The notes under the pieces: model-generated
Seen by the model: the letters and a program-made list of their open reading frames with translations, nothing else
Told to the model about the DNA's origin: nothing
Databases searched by the model: none
Origin: RUG563 sp045590215
GTDB taxonomy: Bacteria > Bacillota > Clostridia > Christensenellales > Aristaeellaceae
Direction: 5' to 3'
DNA: 37,009 nt
NCBI GenBank assembly: GCA_045590215.1
Contig: JAZNQO010000015.1
Span: 1 to 37,009 of the forward strand
Position numbers and translations under genes: made by a program
In this document: one piece after another, positions 8,531 through 15,811 of the stretch
How the letters are laid out: each line of letters starts with the position of its first letter
How positions within the stretch are numbered: the first letter of the stretch is position 1

Positions 8531-9469
8531 ATGAATGGGCTGTATTTACAACTTGCCCAGGAAGAAAAGCATATCGACCAAGAACGTAAAGAAGAGTGGC
8601 TTTCTTTGCTTGCGAAAAAGGGTAATTTCGAGGTGATGACCCAGCGGGTGGTGCGGGGTGCCGCCGTGTGGCTGTATCCGGCAGAAAATGAAAACGATCT
8701 GGAGTTTTTCTTTATCCATACAGGGAAAATGGAAATTGTGCTGTCCGATCAGGATGTGCGTCAGCTGGGCCCCGGAGATTCCTTTTATACCCAAGGCTTA
8801 CAGCAGAATGTGCTGATGCGCTGCATGGAAGATGCTTTGCTGCTTTATGTGTCCACCTGCCCTGCCTTTGACGAGCAGTATTATTGGCAGCGGGAATTGC
8901 AATCCCTGCTGCGCCGGGTGGATGCCAATGACCATAATACCAAACGCCACAGTCAAGCCGTGATGCAGTATGCGGTGCTTTTGTATGAGGCGTTGGAAGA
9001 GAGGCTGAAAGATATTCAGTTAGAAGAATTTGTGGTAGCAGCGTTGTTCCATGATGTAGGCAAATGCAATGTGCCGGGGGAAATCCTGCGCAAGAGGGAG
9101 CGGCTGACCACCGAAGAATATGACCTTGTGAAGCTGCATCCGAGGGACAGCTCTATCATCTTAAAACCCATGTATGGCGAGCGCATCGCCTCCATTGCCC
9201 TCATGCACCACGAACGCATGGATGGCAGCGGCTATCCCCAAGGGCTCAAGGGGGATGAAATTCCTTTGGAAGCCCGGATATTGATGGTGGCGGATTCCTT
9301 TGACGCCATGATTACAGACCGGGGATACAATAAAGTGATGACGCTGGAAGAGGCGGTGGCGGAGATTGTAAAGCAGGATCAGTTGTTTGATCCGCTGGTG
9401 GCAAAAACGCTGAAAATGCTGCTGGATTCGGGAAAAATCCAGCAGGTGCTGGAAACCCAGCCTGAATGA
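8531..9469 (+). CDS. HD-GYP domain protein with N-terminal cupin/CRP-like sensor domain
   Basis: 312 residues, start ATG at 8531 (GAGGGG upstream; an in-frame GTG at 8495 has no ribosome site). Residues about 25-115 form a beta-barrel of cupin or cyclic-nucleotide-binding type (FFIHTGKMEIVLS...QLGPGDSFYT). Residues about 130-305 are an HD-GYP domain with its key motifs intact: LFHDVGK (HD pair near 173-174), LHPRDSS, HHERMDGSGYP and IPLEARILMVADSFDA. HD-GYP enzymes hydrolyse cyclic di-GMP to GMP using a di- or tri-iron centre, so an active phosphodiesterase gated by the N-terminal domain is likely. No membrane segment, so cytoplasmic. A strong terminator follows. Confidence 0.92.
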   Translation: MNGLYLQLAQEEKHIDQERKEEWLSLLAKKGNFEVMTQRVVRGAAVWLYPAENENDLEFFFIHTGKMEIVLSDQDVRQLGPGDSFYTQGLQQNVLMRCMEDALLLYVSTCPAFDEQYYWQRELQSLLRRVDANDHNTKRHSQAVMQYAVLLYEALEERLKDIQLEEFVVAALFHDVGKCNVPGEILRKRERLTTEEYDLVKLHPRDSSIILKPMYGERIASIALMHHERMDGSGYPQGLKGDEIPLEARILMVADSFDAMITDRGYNKVMTLEEAVAEIVKQDQLFDPLVAKTLKMLLDSGKIQQVLETQPE

Positions 9470-9479
9470 GTCTACACAG

Positions 9480-9520
9480 AAAGCGAAAAGGAGATGAAAC
9501 TTCTGCTTTTCGCTTTATTT
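9480..9520 (+). terminator. Rho-independent terminator after the HD-GYP gene
   Basis: AAAGCGAAAAG (9480-9490) pairs perfectly over 11 bp with CTTTTCGCTTT (9506-9516), followed by ATTTT. It ends the transcript just before the ribosome site of the MBL-fold gene. Confidence 0.85.
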
Positions 9521-9537
9521 TAGAGGAGGAATGAAAT

Positions 9538-10302
9538 ATGCGTGCAGATATCCGCAAATTGGAAGAAGGCCTGTTTTTGATTGACGATGTGGGGGAGAGC
9601 ACCTGCTATCTTCTGTGCGGCAAGGAAAAGGCAGCCTTGATTGACACCCTCAACGGTGTGGAAGATTTGAACGAGATTGCAAGAGGGCTGATGGATCTGC
9701 CCCTGATCGTCATCAACACCCACGGCCATGTGGATCACATCGGCTGCAATATCTTCTTTGAGGAAGCGTGGATTCATCCGGCGGATGAAGCACTGGCATG
9801 GGAGCATTTCAAGTATCTGGAAGAAGTGCATCGTCCCTTCGGCAAAAAGCCCTGCCCCTTCCAGTATTTGCAGATTGGCCAGGTGTTTGATTTGGGCGGC
9901 CTGACGCTGGAAGTGGTTTCGCTGGCCGGGCACACCCCCGGCTCTGTGGGGCTTTTGTGCCGGGAAAAGCGGCTGATGTTCACCGGGGACGGCATGAACC
10001 CCCATATCTGGATGCAGCTGGAAGAGAGCCAGCCCATCGCCGTTTTGCATGAAACGCTGAAAAATGTAAAGGAAAAGTTCTATGACCAGTATGACCGGAT
10101 TCTCTATGGCCATGCAAGGGGTGAAGGCTATCTGGACAAGAGCATTCTGGAAAGGCTGATGCTGGGCTGCGAACAGCTGATGGCGGGCAAAACCGAAAAA
10201 GACAGTACCTATACATATTTTGACGGGCAGGCCACCTGCATGCAGCACCCTTACGGGGAAACGCCCAATGATGTGATCGTGTATGCAGAGGATAAGCTGT
10301 AA
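9538..10302 (+). CDS. MBL-fold metallo-hydrolase
   Basis: 254 residues, cytoplasmic. The metallo-beta-lactamase fold is clear: THGHVDHIG (H62, H64, D66, H67), GHTPGS (H132), FTGDG (D151) and YGHA (H192) supply a full set of two-zinc ligands. The layout matches the glyoxalase II-like branch, which hydrolyses thioesters, lactones or phosphoesters. The substrate cannot be told from sequence. The ATG follows AGAGGAGG. It sits between two strong terminators, so it is monocistronic, with either readthrough or a cryptic promoter inside the preceding terminator region driving it. Confidence 0.9.
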   Translation: MRADIRKLEEGLFLIDDVGESTCYLLCGKEKAALIDTLNGVEDLNEIARGLMDLPLIVINTHGHVDHIGCNIFFEEAWIHPADEALAWEHFKYLEEVHRPFGKKPCPFQYLQIGQVFDLGGLTLEVVSLAGHTPGSVGLLCREKRLMFTGDGMNPHIWMQLEESQPIAVLHETLKNVKEKFYDQYDRILYGHARGEGYLDKSILERLMLGCEQLMAGKTEKDSTYTYFDGQATCMQHPYGETPNDVIVYAEDKL

Positions 10303-10313
10303 ATAGCTATAGG

Positions 10314-10347
10314 GCAGGGCAAAAATAATGCCCTGCTTCTTTTTTTG
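10314..10347 (+). terminator. Rho-independent terminator after the MBL-fold gene
   Basis: GCAGGGCA (10314-10321) pairs with TGCCCTGC (10329-10336) around a 7-nt loop, followed by TTCTTTTTTT. Confidence 0.92.
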
Positions 10348-10442
10348 TCTTTTTTGTGTTCTGAAATTGTCTTTTTTGCATAAAATGGCAAGGAAAAGGC
10401 CATCCATTTTCAAAAGAAATTGCATGTTTTATGAAAAATATG

Positions 10443-10462
10443 TATGATTTGTCTATGATTTG
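10443..10462 (+). repeat. Direct repeat upstream of the glycan-import operon promoter
   Basis: TATGATTTG occurs at 10443-10451 and 10454-10462, an 11-bp period (one helical turn), about 75-93 bp upstream of the -35 box. It could be a site for an activator binding as a tandem dimer. The rest of 10348-10502 is AT-rich with nothing else recognisable. Confidence 0.4.
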
Positions 10463-10502
10463 GCTGAAAATGACACCGAAACAGATAAATACATTACGAT
10501 TT

Positions 10503-10574
10503 GTGTACAATATTGATAAAAAAAGGGAGAACTTGTTGACAAATATGGTGAATTTACCTATAATAATTGTACAC
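10503..10574 (+). promoter_or_regulatory. Promoter of the glycan-import operon with flanking inverted operator pair
   Basis: A consensus promoter, TTGACA (10536-10541), 17 bp, TATAAT (10559-10564). It is flanked by a 9-bp inverted pair: GTGTACAAT at 10503-10511 and ATTGTACAC at 10566-10574. The centres are about 63 bp apart, close to six helical turns, and the downstream copy covers the expected start of transcription. This suits a repressor acting by looping or by direct block. The regulator is not in the window. Confidence 0.75.
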
Positions 10575-10576
10575 TT

Positions 10577-10620
10577 ACCAAAGATGCGCCCGTTTGTTTC
10601 AAATGGGCGTTATCCTTGGT
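10577..10620 (+). promoter_or_regulatory. Structured leader hairpin of the glycan-import operon
   Basis: CGCCCGTTT (10587-10595) pairs with AAATGGGCG (10601-10609) around GTTTC (one G-T pair). An outer stem ACCAA (10577-10581)/TTGGT (10616-10620) closes an internal loop. It lies within the first ~50 nt of the mRNA, about 60 nt before the start codon, with no T-run. It may stabilise the long transcript or be a control element. Confidence 0.5.
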
Positions 10621-10679
10621 TTATGTAAAATCGGTCAATTAAATTGGCAGAAATGTCAATGCAACAGGAGAGGCGAGCT

Positions 10680-13580
10680 ATGCGGAAAAATGTGTGGCGT
10701 ACCCTGATCGGCATTCTGATCGCAGCAATTGTTATTGTTGCGATTGTTTTGCTGACCCGCGGTGCGCAGGATTTCCATCACAAGTACGACGGGGTTGACC
10801 TGACCCACGACGTAACGGGTATCGGCCGTGACGATACCTACACCAACTATCTCACCAAATATGCGGATGTTGGTGCGGGCAAGGAAGAAATCGTCCTTGA
10901 TATCGCTGCTTTTGAAGGGGACGGCCAGCTCCAGCAGGATGCTGAAGGTGCTCCTTTGGTGTACACCAAAGACGGCGATTATACCACTTGGAAGGTGAAT
11001 GTGCCGGAAGATGGCATGTATACCATTCAATTGGATTATCTGACGGTGGAATCCCGTGGCGTGGATGTGGAAAGAGCCATCTACATCAACGATGAATTGC
11101 CCTTCAACGGCGCAGATACCCTGCGGTTTTCTCGCCTGTGGGTGGATGCCAGCCCTGTGAAAAAGGACAATCAGGGCAATGATATCCGTCCTTCCCAGAA
11201 GGAAATTTATGATTACCAGACGGCTTATTGCCGGGATGATATGGGCTACGAAACGGAACCCTATCGCTTCTATTTCAAGGCTGGGGAAAACACCCTGTCC
11301 TTTGAAGCGGTGAATGAGCCCATCATTCTGCGCAATGTGAAGCTGCTTCCTGTAACCGGTTTCATGACTTATGAAGAATATCAGGCCAATCAGCCCCAGG
11401 TGGAAATGACCGATACCGCCAAGGAATGGATGCTGATTCTGGAAGGCGAAAAAGCCGATGTGCGTTCTTCGCCCTCTTTGTATGCCCGGTATGACCGTTC
11501 TTCCCCTGCTACGGTGCCCAATGATGTTTCTCACACCGTGATGAACTATATCGGCGGCGATCCTTGGAACAACGCCGGTCAGTGGATCGAATGGCAGTTC
11601 AATGTGCCCGAAGACGGCTATTACAACATCACCGTTAAAGCCCGACAGATGTATTCCCGCGGCTCTATTTCCTGCCGCTCCTTCTATCTGGACGGCGAAA
11701 TTCCCTTTGAAGATATGGCTTCCATTTCCTTCTATTATGATACCGCTTGGGATATGCACACCCTGGCGGATGATAATGGCACGCCTTATCGCTTCTATCT
11801 GGAAAAGGGTGAGCATGCCGTGCGTCTGGAAGCAACGCTGGGCGATATGGGTGGCGTGCTGCGTGAAATGGAAAACAGCATCTATCGCCTCAACCAGATT
11901 TACCGTAAGCTGCTGGTTTTGACCGGCGTGAACCCTGACCGCTTCCGTGACTATAACCTGAAGGATGTTTATCCCGAAGTGATCGAAGCCATGGAGCTGG
12001 AAGCCAAGCGTTTGTATAAGCTGGTGGACGACACCGTTGAGCTCACCGGCCAGAAGAACGATCGTGTGGCTGTGGCGCAGACGCTGGCTGTTCAGCTGGA
12101 ACAGTTTGTGGAGCGCAACGAACGCATCACCCAGTCCTTCTCCAACTTCAAAGATAACATCACCAGCTTCGGTACCGCACAGCAGAATATGTCCGAAACC
12201 AAGCTGGATGTGGACCAGATTTTCATCTACGGTGAAAAGGCCAAGCTGCCTAGCACCAACGATAATTTCCTCACCCGTGCCATTCACGAAATCAAGGCCT
12301 GCGTCGCTTCCTACTTTGTGGATTACAACAATCTGGGCGACGTGTATGACGAAAACGACGAAGACATGATCGAAGTCTGGATCGTTACCGGCCGTGACCA
12401 GTCCACTGTTTTGAAGACCATGGTGGACGATACCTTCACCCCCAAGACGGGCATCAAGGTAAACGTGAAGCTGGTGCAGGCGGACGCCATCCTGACCGCT
12501 GTGGTTGCCGGCAACGGCCCGGACGTGGTGCTGACGGTGGACGGCTGGTTTGCGGTGAACTACGCTATGCGTAATGCCGTGGAAGACTTGACCCAGTTTG
12601 AAGACTTTGACGAAGTGGTGAAGCCCTTCATGCAGAGTGCGCTGGATCCGCTCACCTATAACAACGGCAGCCACAAGGGCGTCTTCGGTTTGCCCGAAAC
12701 CCAGCTGTGGAGCGTGCTGTTCTATCGCGAAGACGTGCTGGAAGAGCTGGGCGTGGAAGTGCCCCAGACCTGGCAGGACCTCATTGCTATCCTGCCCACC
12801 ATTCAGGGCAACAACATGTCCGTGGGCATTCCCTTCCCGGATATTTCCACGGTTGATATGTCCGGCTTTAACTCTCTCATTTATCAGTATGGCGGTACGA
12901 TCTATGACGATGACGCCCAGCGCACGCTGATTGACAGCGAAGCAGGCGTGGCCGCCTTCAAGCTGTACACCAGTTTCTATAACGACTATGGCCTCCCCAC
13001 GGTGTACGACTTCGTCAGCCGTTTCCGTTCCGGCGAAATGCCGGTGGCCGTGGGTCAGTACGCCCTGTACAACACCTTGGCTGTATCCGCTCCCGAAATT
13101 CGTGGTTTGTGGGACTTCACCCTCTACCCCGGCACTTTGAAGGAAGACGGCACCATCGACCGTACCGTGCATTCCAACGGTGCCTGCTGCCTGATGGTGG
13201 CCACGGATAACGAAAAGGTGAAGCAGAACGCATGGGAATTCATGAAGTGGTGGGTCTCCGCTGATGCGCAGGTTCGCTTCGGCCGTGAAATGGAAAGCGT
13301 GCTGGGTGCTTCCGCCCGTTACGCCACGGCCAATGTGGACGCCCTGCCCCAGCTGGCCTGGAGTGCTGATCAGCTGGATGTGCTGCAGGCGCAGCAGGCA
13401 TGGACCCGTGGCTTCCCCGAAATCGCCGGTGGTTACTCCACCACCCGTCATATGACCAACGCCATTCGTAAGGTCATCAACGAAAAGGACGATCCCCGTG
13501 AAGCCTTGCTGACCTACACACGCACTATTAATGAAGAAATTAAGATCAAGCGGCGGGAATTCGGCCTGCCGGTTGACTGA
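10680..13580 (+). CDS. Membrane-anchored solute-binding protein with duplicated N-terminal beta-sandwich modules
   Basis: 966 residues from the ATG at 10680 (AGGAG 9 nt upstream; a TTG at 10644 is unsupported). One helix at about 5-26 with no lipobox anchors it to the membrane, facing out. Two related modules follow, about 100-225 and 300-395: each has a W-x-x-NVPEDG-x-Y start, a PYRFY strand with a following Gly-Glu (KAGEN, EKGEH) and an LR-x-M/N end, consistent with galactose-binding-like or CBM-type beta-sandwiches. A helical linker (about 400-560) leads to a family 1 carbohydrate-binding domain (about 561-950; PDVVLTVDGW, FGLPETQLW, WEFMKWWVS). It is twice the usual length of a binding protein. 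It is first in the operon and followed by two permeases, so it probably captures oligosaccharide for them. Confidence 0.9.
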   Translation: MRKNVWRTLIGILIAAIVIVAIVLLTRGAQDFHHKYDGVDLTHDVTGIGRDDTYTNYLTKYADVGAGKEEIVLDIAAFEGDGQLQQDAEGAPLVYTKDGDYTTWKVNVPEDGMYTIQLDYLTVESRGVDVERAIYINDELPFNGADTLRFSRLWVDASPVKKDNQGNDIRPSQKEIYDYQTAYCRDDMGYETEPYRFYFKAGENTLSFEAVNEPIILRNVKLLPVTGFMTYEEYQANQPQVEMTDTAKEWMLILEGEKADVRSSPSLYARYDRSSPATVPNDVSHTVMNYIGGDPWNNAGQWIEWQFNVPEDGYYNITVKARQMYSRGSISCRSFYLDGEIPFEDMASISFYYDTAWDMHTLADDNGTPYRFYLEKGEHAVRLEATLGDMGGVLREMENSIYRLNQIYRKLLVLTGVNPDRFRDYNLKDVYPEVIEAMELEAKRLYKLVDDTVELTGQKNDRVAVAQTLAVQLEQFVERNERITQSFSNFKDNITSFGTAQQNMSETKLDVDQIFIYGEKAKLPSTNDNFLTRAIHEIKACVASYFVDYNNLGDVYDENDEDMIEVWIVTGRDQSTVLKTMVDDTFTPKTGIKVNVKLVQADAILTAVVAGNGPDVVLTVDGWFAVNYAMRNAVEDLTQFEDFDEVVKPFMQSALDPLTYNNGSHKGVFGLPETQLWSVLFYREDVLEELGVEVPQTWQDLIAILPTIQGNNMSVGIPFPDISTVDMSGFNSLIYQYGGTIYDDDAQRTLIDSEAGVAAFKLYTSFYNDYGLPTVYDFVSRFRSGEMPVAVGQYALYNTLAVSAPEIRGLWDFTLYPGTLKEDGTIDRTVHSNGACCLMVATDNEKVKQNAWEFMKWWVSADAQVRFGREMESVLGASARYATANVDALPQLAWSADQLDVLQAQQAWTRGFPEIAGGYSTTRHMTNAIRKVINEKDDPREALLTYTRTINEEIKIKRREFGLPVD

Positions 13581-13594
13581 GAGGAGGGAAAGCA

Positions 13595-14548
13595 ATGAGC
13601 AATACACAGCTTGGGTCCTTTAGCCATCGGTATTTCAACATGAAGGCGAACAAGTTCCGCTATGGGCTGGAAAAAGCGAAACGCTCCAAGGTATGCTACC
13701 TCTTTCTGGCACCGTACGCCATCTTGTTCTTTACTTTCTTCATTCTCCCCATCTGTACTTCCATCTACTACAGCTTTACCTACTATAACATCCTGGAGCC
13801 TGCCCGTTTCATCGGCGTGCAGAACTACATCAACCTGGTTCTGCAGGATGAGGTCTTCCTGACGGCTGTGAAGAACACCTTCGTGATCGCCGTGATTACC
13901 GGCCCTGTGGGCTATATCATGTCCTTCATGTTTGCATGGTTCATCAACGAATTGCCCAAATGGCTGCGTGCCATCGCCGTGGTGATCTTCTATGCCCCCA
14001 GCATTGCCGGTAACGCATACACCATTTTCTCCATCATCTTCCGTGGTGACGCTTACGGCTATCTGAACTCCATCCTGCTGGACTTTGGCTTCATCGATGC
14101 GCCCATCCTGTGGCTGACCAATCCCCAGTACATCATGCCTGTATTGATCGTTGTTATCCTGTGGATGAGCATGGGCACCGGCTTCCTTTCCTTCGTGGCC
14201 GGCTTCCAGGGCGTTGACCGCAGCATGTACGAAGCAGGCTATGTGGACGGCGTTCGCAACCGCTGGCAGGAACTGTATCACATCACCCTGCCCAGCATGA
14301 AGCCCATGCTGCTGTTCGGTGCCGTTATGGCCATCACCTCCGCTTTCAACGTGTGCGACGTGCCCCGTGCCTTGGCCGGCTATCCCTCCACGGACTATGC
14401 CGCCCGCACCGTCGTAACCCACTTGTTTGACTACGGCTTCAGCCGCTTTGAAATGGGTTACGCTTCCGCAATTGCTACGTTGCTGTTCCTCGTGATGATT
14501 ATCAGCAAGAAACTCGTTTCTGCTGCATTGGAAAAGGTAGGTACCTGA
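13595..14548 (+). CDS. Sugar ABC transporter permease, MalF type (first pair)
   Basis: 317 residues with six predicted membrane helices. The first follows a basic N-terminus (about 38-60, YLFLAPYAILFFTFFILPI). The cytoplasmic EAA loop reads YEAGYVDGVRNRWQELYHI then TLPSMKP at about 212-235, the site that docks the ATPase. AGAGGAGGG precedes the ATG. It lies 14 nt after the large solute-binding protein gene and 1 nt before the partner permease, so they are translationally coupled. Family 1 (CUT1) importers use such a heteromeric pair for di- and oligosaccharides. The third residue of the EAA motif is Gly, a minor deviation. Confidence 0.94.
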   Translation: MSNTQLGSFSHRYFNMKANKFRYGLEKAKRSKVCYLFLAPYAILFFTFFILPICTSIYYSFTYYNILEPARFIGVQNYINLVLQDEVFLTAVKNTFVIAVITGPVGYIMSFMFAWFINELPKWLRAIAVVIFYAPSIAGNAYTIFSIIFRGDAYGYLNSILLDFGFIDAPILWLTNPQYIMPVLIVVILWMSMGTGFLSFVAGFQGVDRSMYEAGYVDGVRNRWQELYHITLPSMKPMLLFGAVMAITSAFNVCDVPRALAGYPSTDYAARTVVTHLFDYGFSRFEMGYASAIATLLFLVMIISKKLVSAALEKVGT

Positions 14549-14549
14549 T

Positions 14550-15770
14550 ATGAGTGAAAATTTGTTGATTCAATCCAAAGGTACCTTGTATGAGCAGGGC
14601 AAAAAGATTGCCGCAGGCGAACTGGTTTGCCAGCAGTCCAGTGCCGTTTTCAAGGATAAGAAGGGCCAGCCTGCATTGGAATTTGAGTTTTCCCACATTC
14701 GTGCCCTGAAAAATGTGCGCAATGGCGGCATGAGCTCCACCATCACGCTGAAGACTTCCGACGAGCGTGAATATGTGATGGAGCTGAATACCGGCGTGAA
14801 GATTTTCAATCACGTCTACGCCAATTGGCCCGGTAAGCCCACCCAGAAGAGCCGTGCGGATGAACTGCACCGGCTGGCAGAGCTTCGGGGCGAAAAGATT
14901 GTGAAGCCCAAGAAGCATCTCATCAAACGCCGTCACCCCAACCGCTCCATTGGCGGCGATATTGGCATCTATCTGATGCTGTGCGTTGTGGCTCTGGCCA
15001 TGGCGTTCCCGCTGATTTTCGCCATCGGCTCTGCATTGAAGCCTTTGGATGAACTTTTCCGCTTCCCCCCCACGGTGTTCCCGCAGCATCCCACCTTTGA
15101 TAACTTTGCGGACCTGATTGTCACCATGGGGCAGAGCTGGGTTCCCTTCAGCCGGTATCTGGTGAACACGGTGTTCATCACCGGCGTTGGTACTTTCGGC
15201 CATCTGATCATCGCCTCTATGGCGGCTTTCGTGCTGGCCAAGTATGATTTCCCCGGCGGACGCACTTTCTTTAACGTGGTTGTTACCTGCCTGATGTTCT
15301 CCGGTTATGTAACGGGTATTCCCAACTATGTAATCATGAGCAAGCTGGGCATGATCGACACCTACTGGGCACTGCTTTTGCCCGCTTTTGCAGCTCCCAT
15401 TGGTCTGTTCATGATGAAGCAGTTCATGGAAAGCCTGCCCACGGCCCTGATCGAAGCCGCTCATATTGACGGCGCAGGTGAATTCCGCATCTTCTGGAAC
15501 ATTGTGATGCCCAACGTCAAGCCTGCCTGGCTGACCGTTATCATCTTCAGCGTGCAGAGCCTGTGGAACAACTCGGCTGCCACGGTCATCTATTCCGAAG
15601 CGAAGAAGACCCTGGTTTACGCCTTCCAGCAGATTCAGGCCGGCGGTATTGCCCGTACTGGTCAGGCTGCGGCCGTAACGGTTGTGGTTATGTCCGTGCC
15701 CATTCTTATCTTCATTCTGAGCCAGAGCCAGATCCTTGAAACCATGGCTTCGTCCGGTATTAAGGACTAA
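14550..15770 (+). CDS. Sugar ABC transporter permease, MalG type, with N-terminal PH/GRAM-like extension
   Basis: 406 residues, about 120 more than a normal MalG-type permease. The extra N-terminus (about 1-95) is soluble and strand-rich, with a pattern like bacterial PH or GRAM domains (AGELVCQQSSAVFKDKKG, FEFSHIRALKN, STITLKTSDE) and a final helix (GVKIFNHVYANW). A basic linker (KPKKHLIKRRHPNR) leads to six helices from about 135. The EAA loop reads ALIEAAHIDGAGEFRIFW at about 299-316. It starts 1 nt after the partner's stop. The domain should sit on the cytoplasmic face beside the ATPase and could sense lipid or regulate transport; this is inferred from pattern only. Confidence 0.9.
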   Translation: MSENLLIQSKGTLYEQGKKIAAGELVCQQSSAVFKDKKGQPALEFEFSHIRALKNVRNGGMSSTITLKTSDEREYVMELNTGVKIFNHVYANWPGKPTQKSRADELHRLAELRGEKIVKPKKHLIKRRHPNRSIGGDIGIYLMLCVVALAMAFPLIFAIGSALKPLDELFRFPPTVFPQHPTFDNFADLIVTMGQSWVPFSRYLVNTVFITGVGTFGHLIIASMAAFVLAKYDFPGGRTFFNVVVTCLMFSGYVTGIPNYVIMSKLGMIDTYWALLLPAFAAPIGLFMMKQFMESLPTALIEAAHIDGAGEFRIFWNIVMPNVKPAWLTVIIFSVQSLWNNSAATVIYSEAKKTLVYAFQQIQAGGIARTGQAAAVTVVVMSVPILIFILSQSQILETMASSGIKD

Positions 15771-15811
15771 GCGGTTTCATCATTCCATTCATTTGAGAAG
15801 GGGGAACGATT

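Noticed and set aside
10656..13607. Very long open frame on the minus strand opposite the large solute-binding protein gene
   Set aside because: It is the mirror of a codon-biased plus-strand gene, has low-complexity His/Gly/Val-rich content and no ribosome site or recognisable domain.
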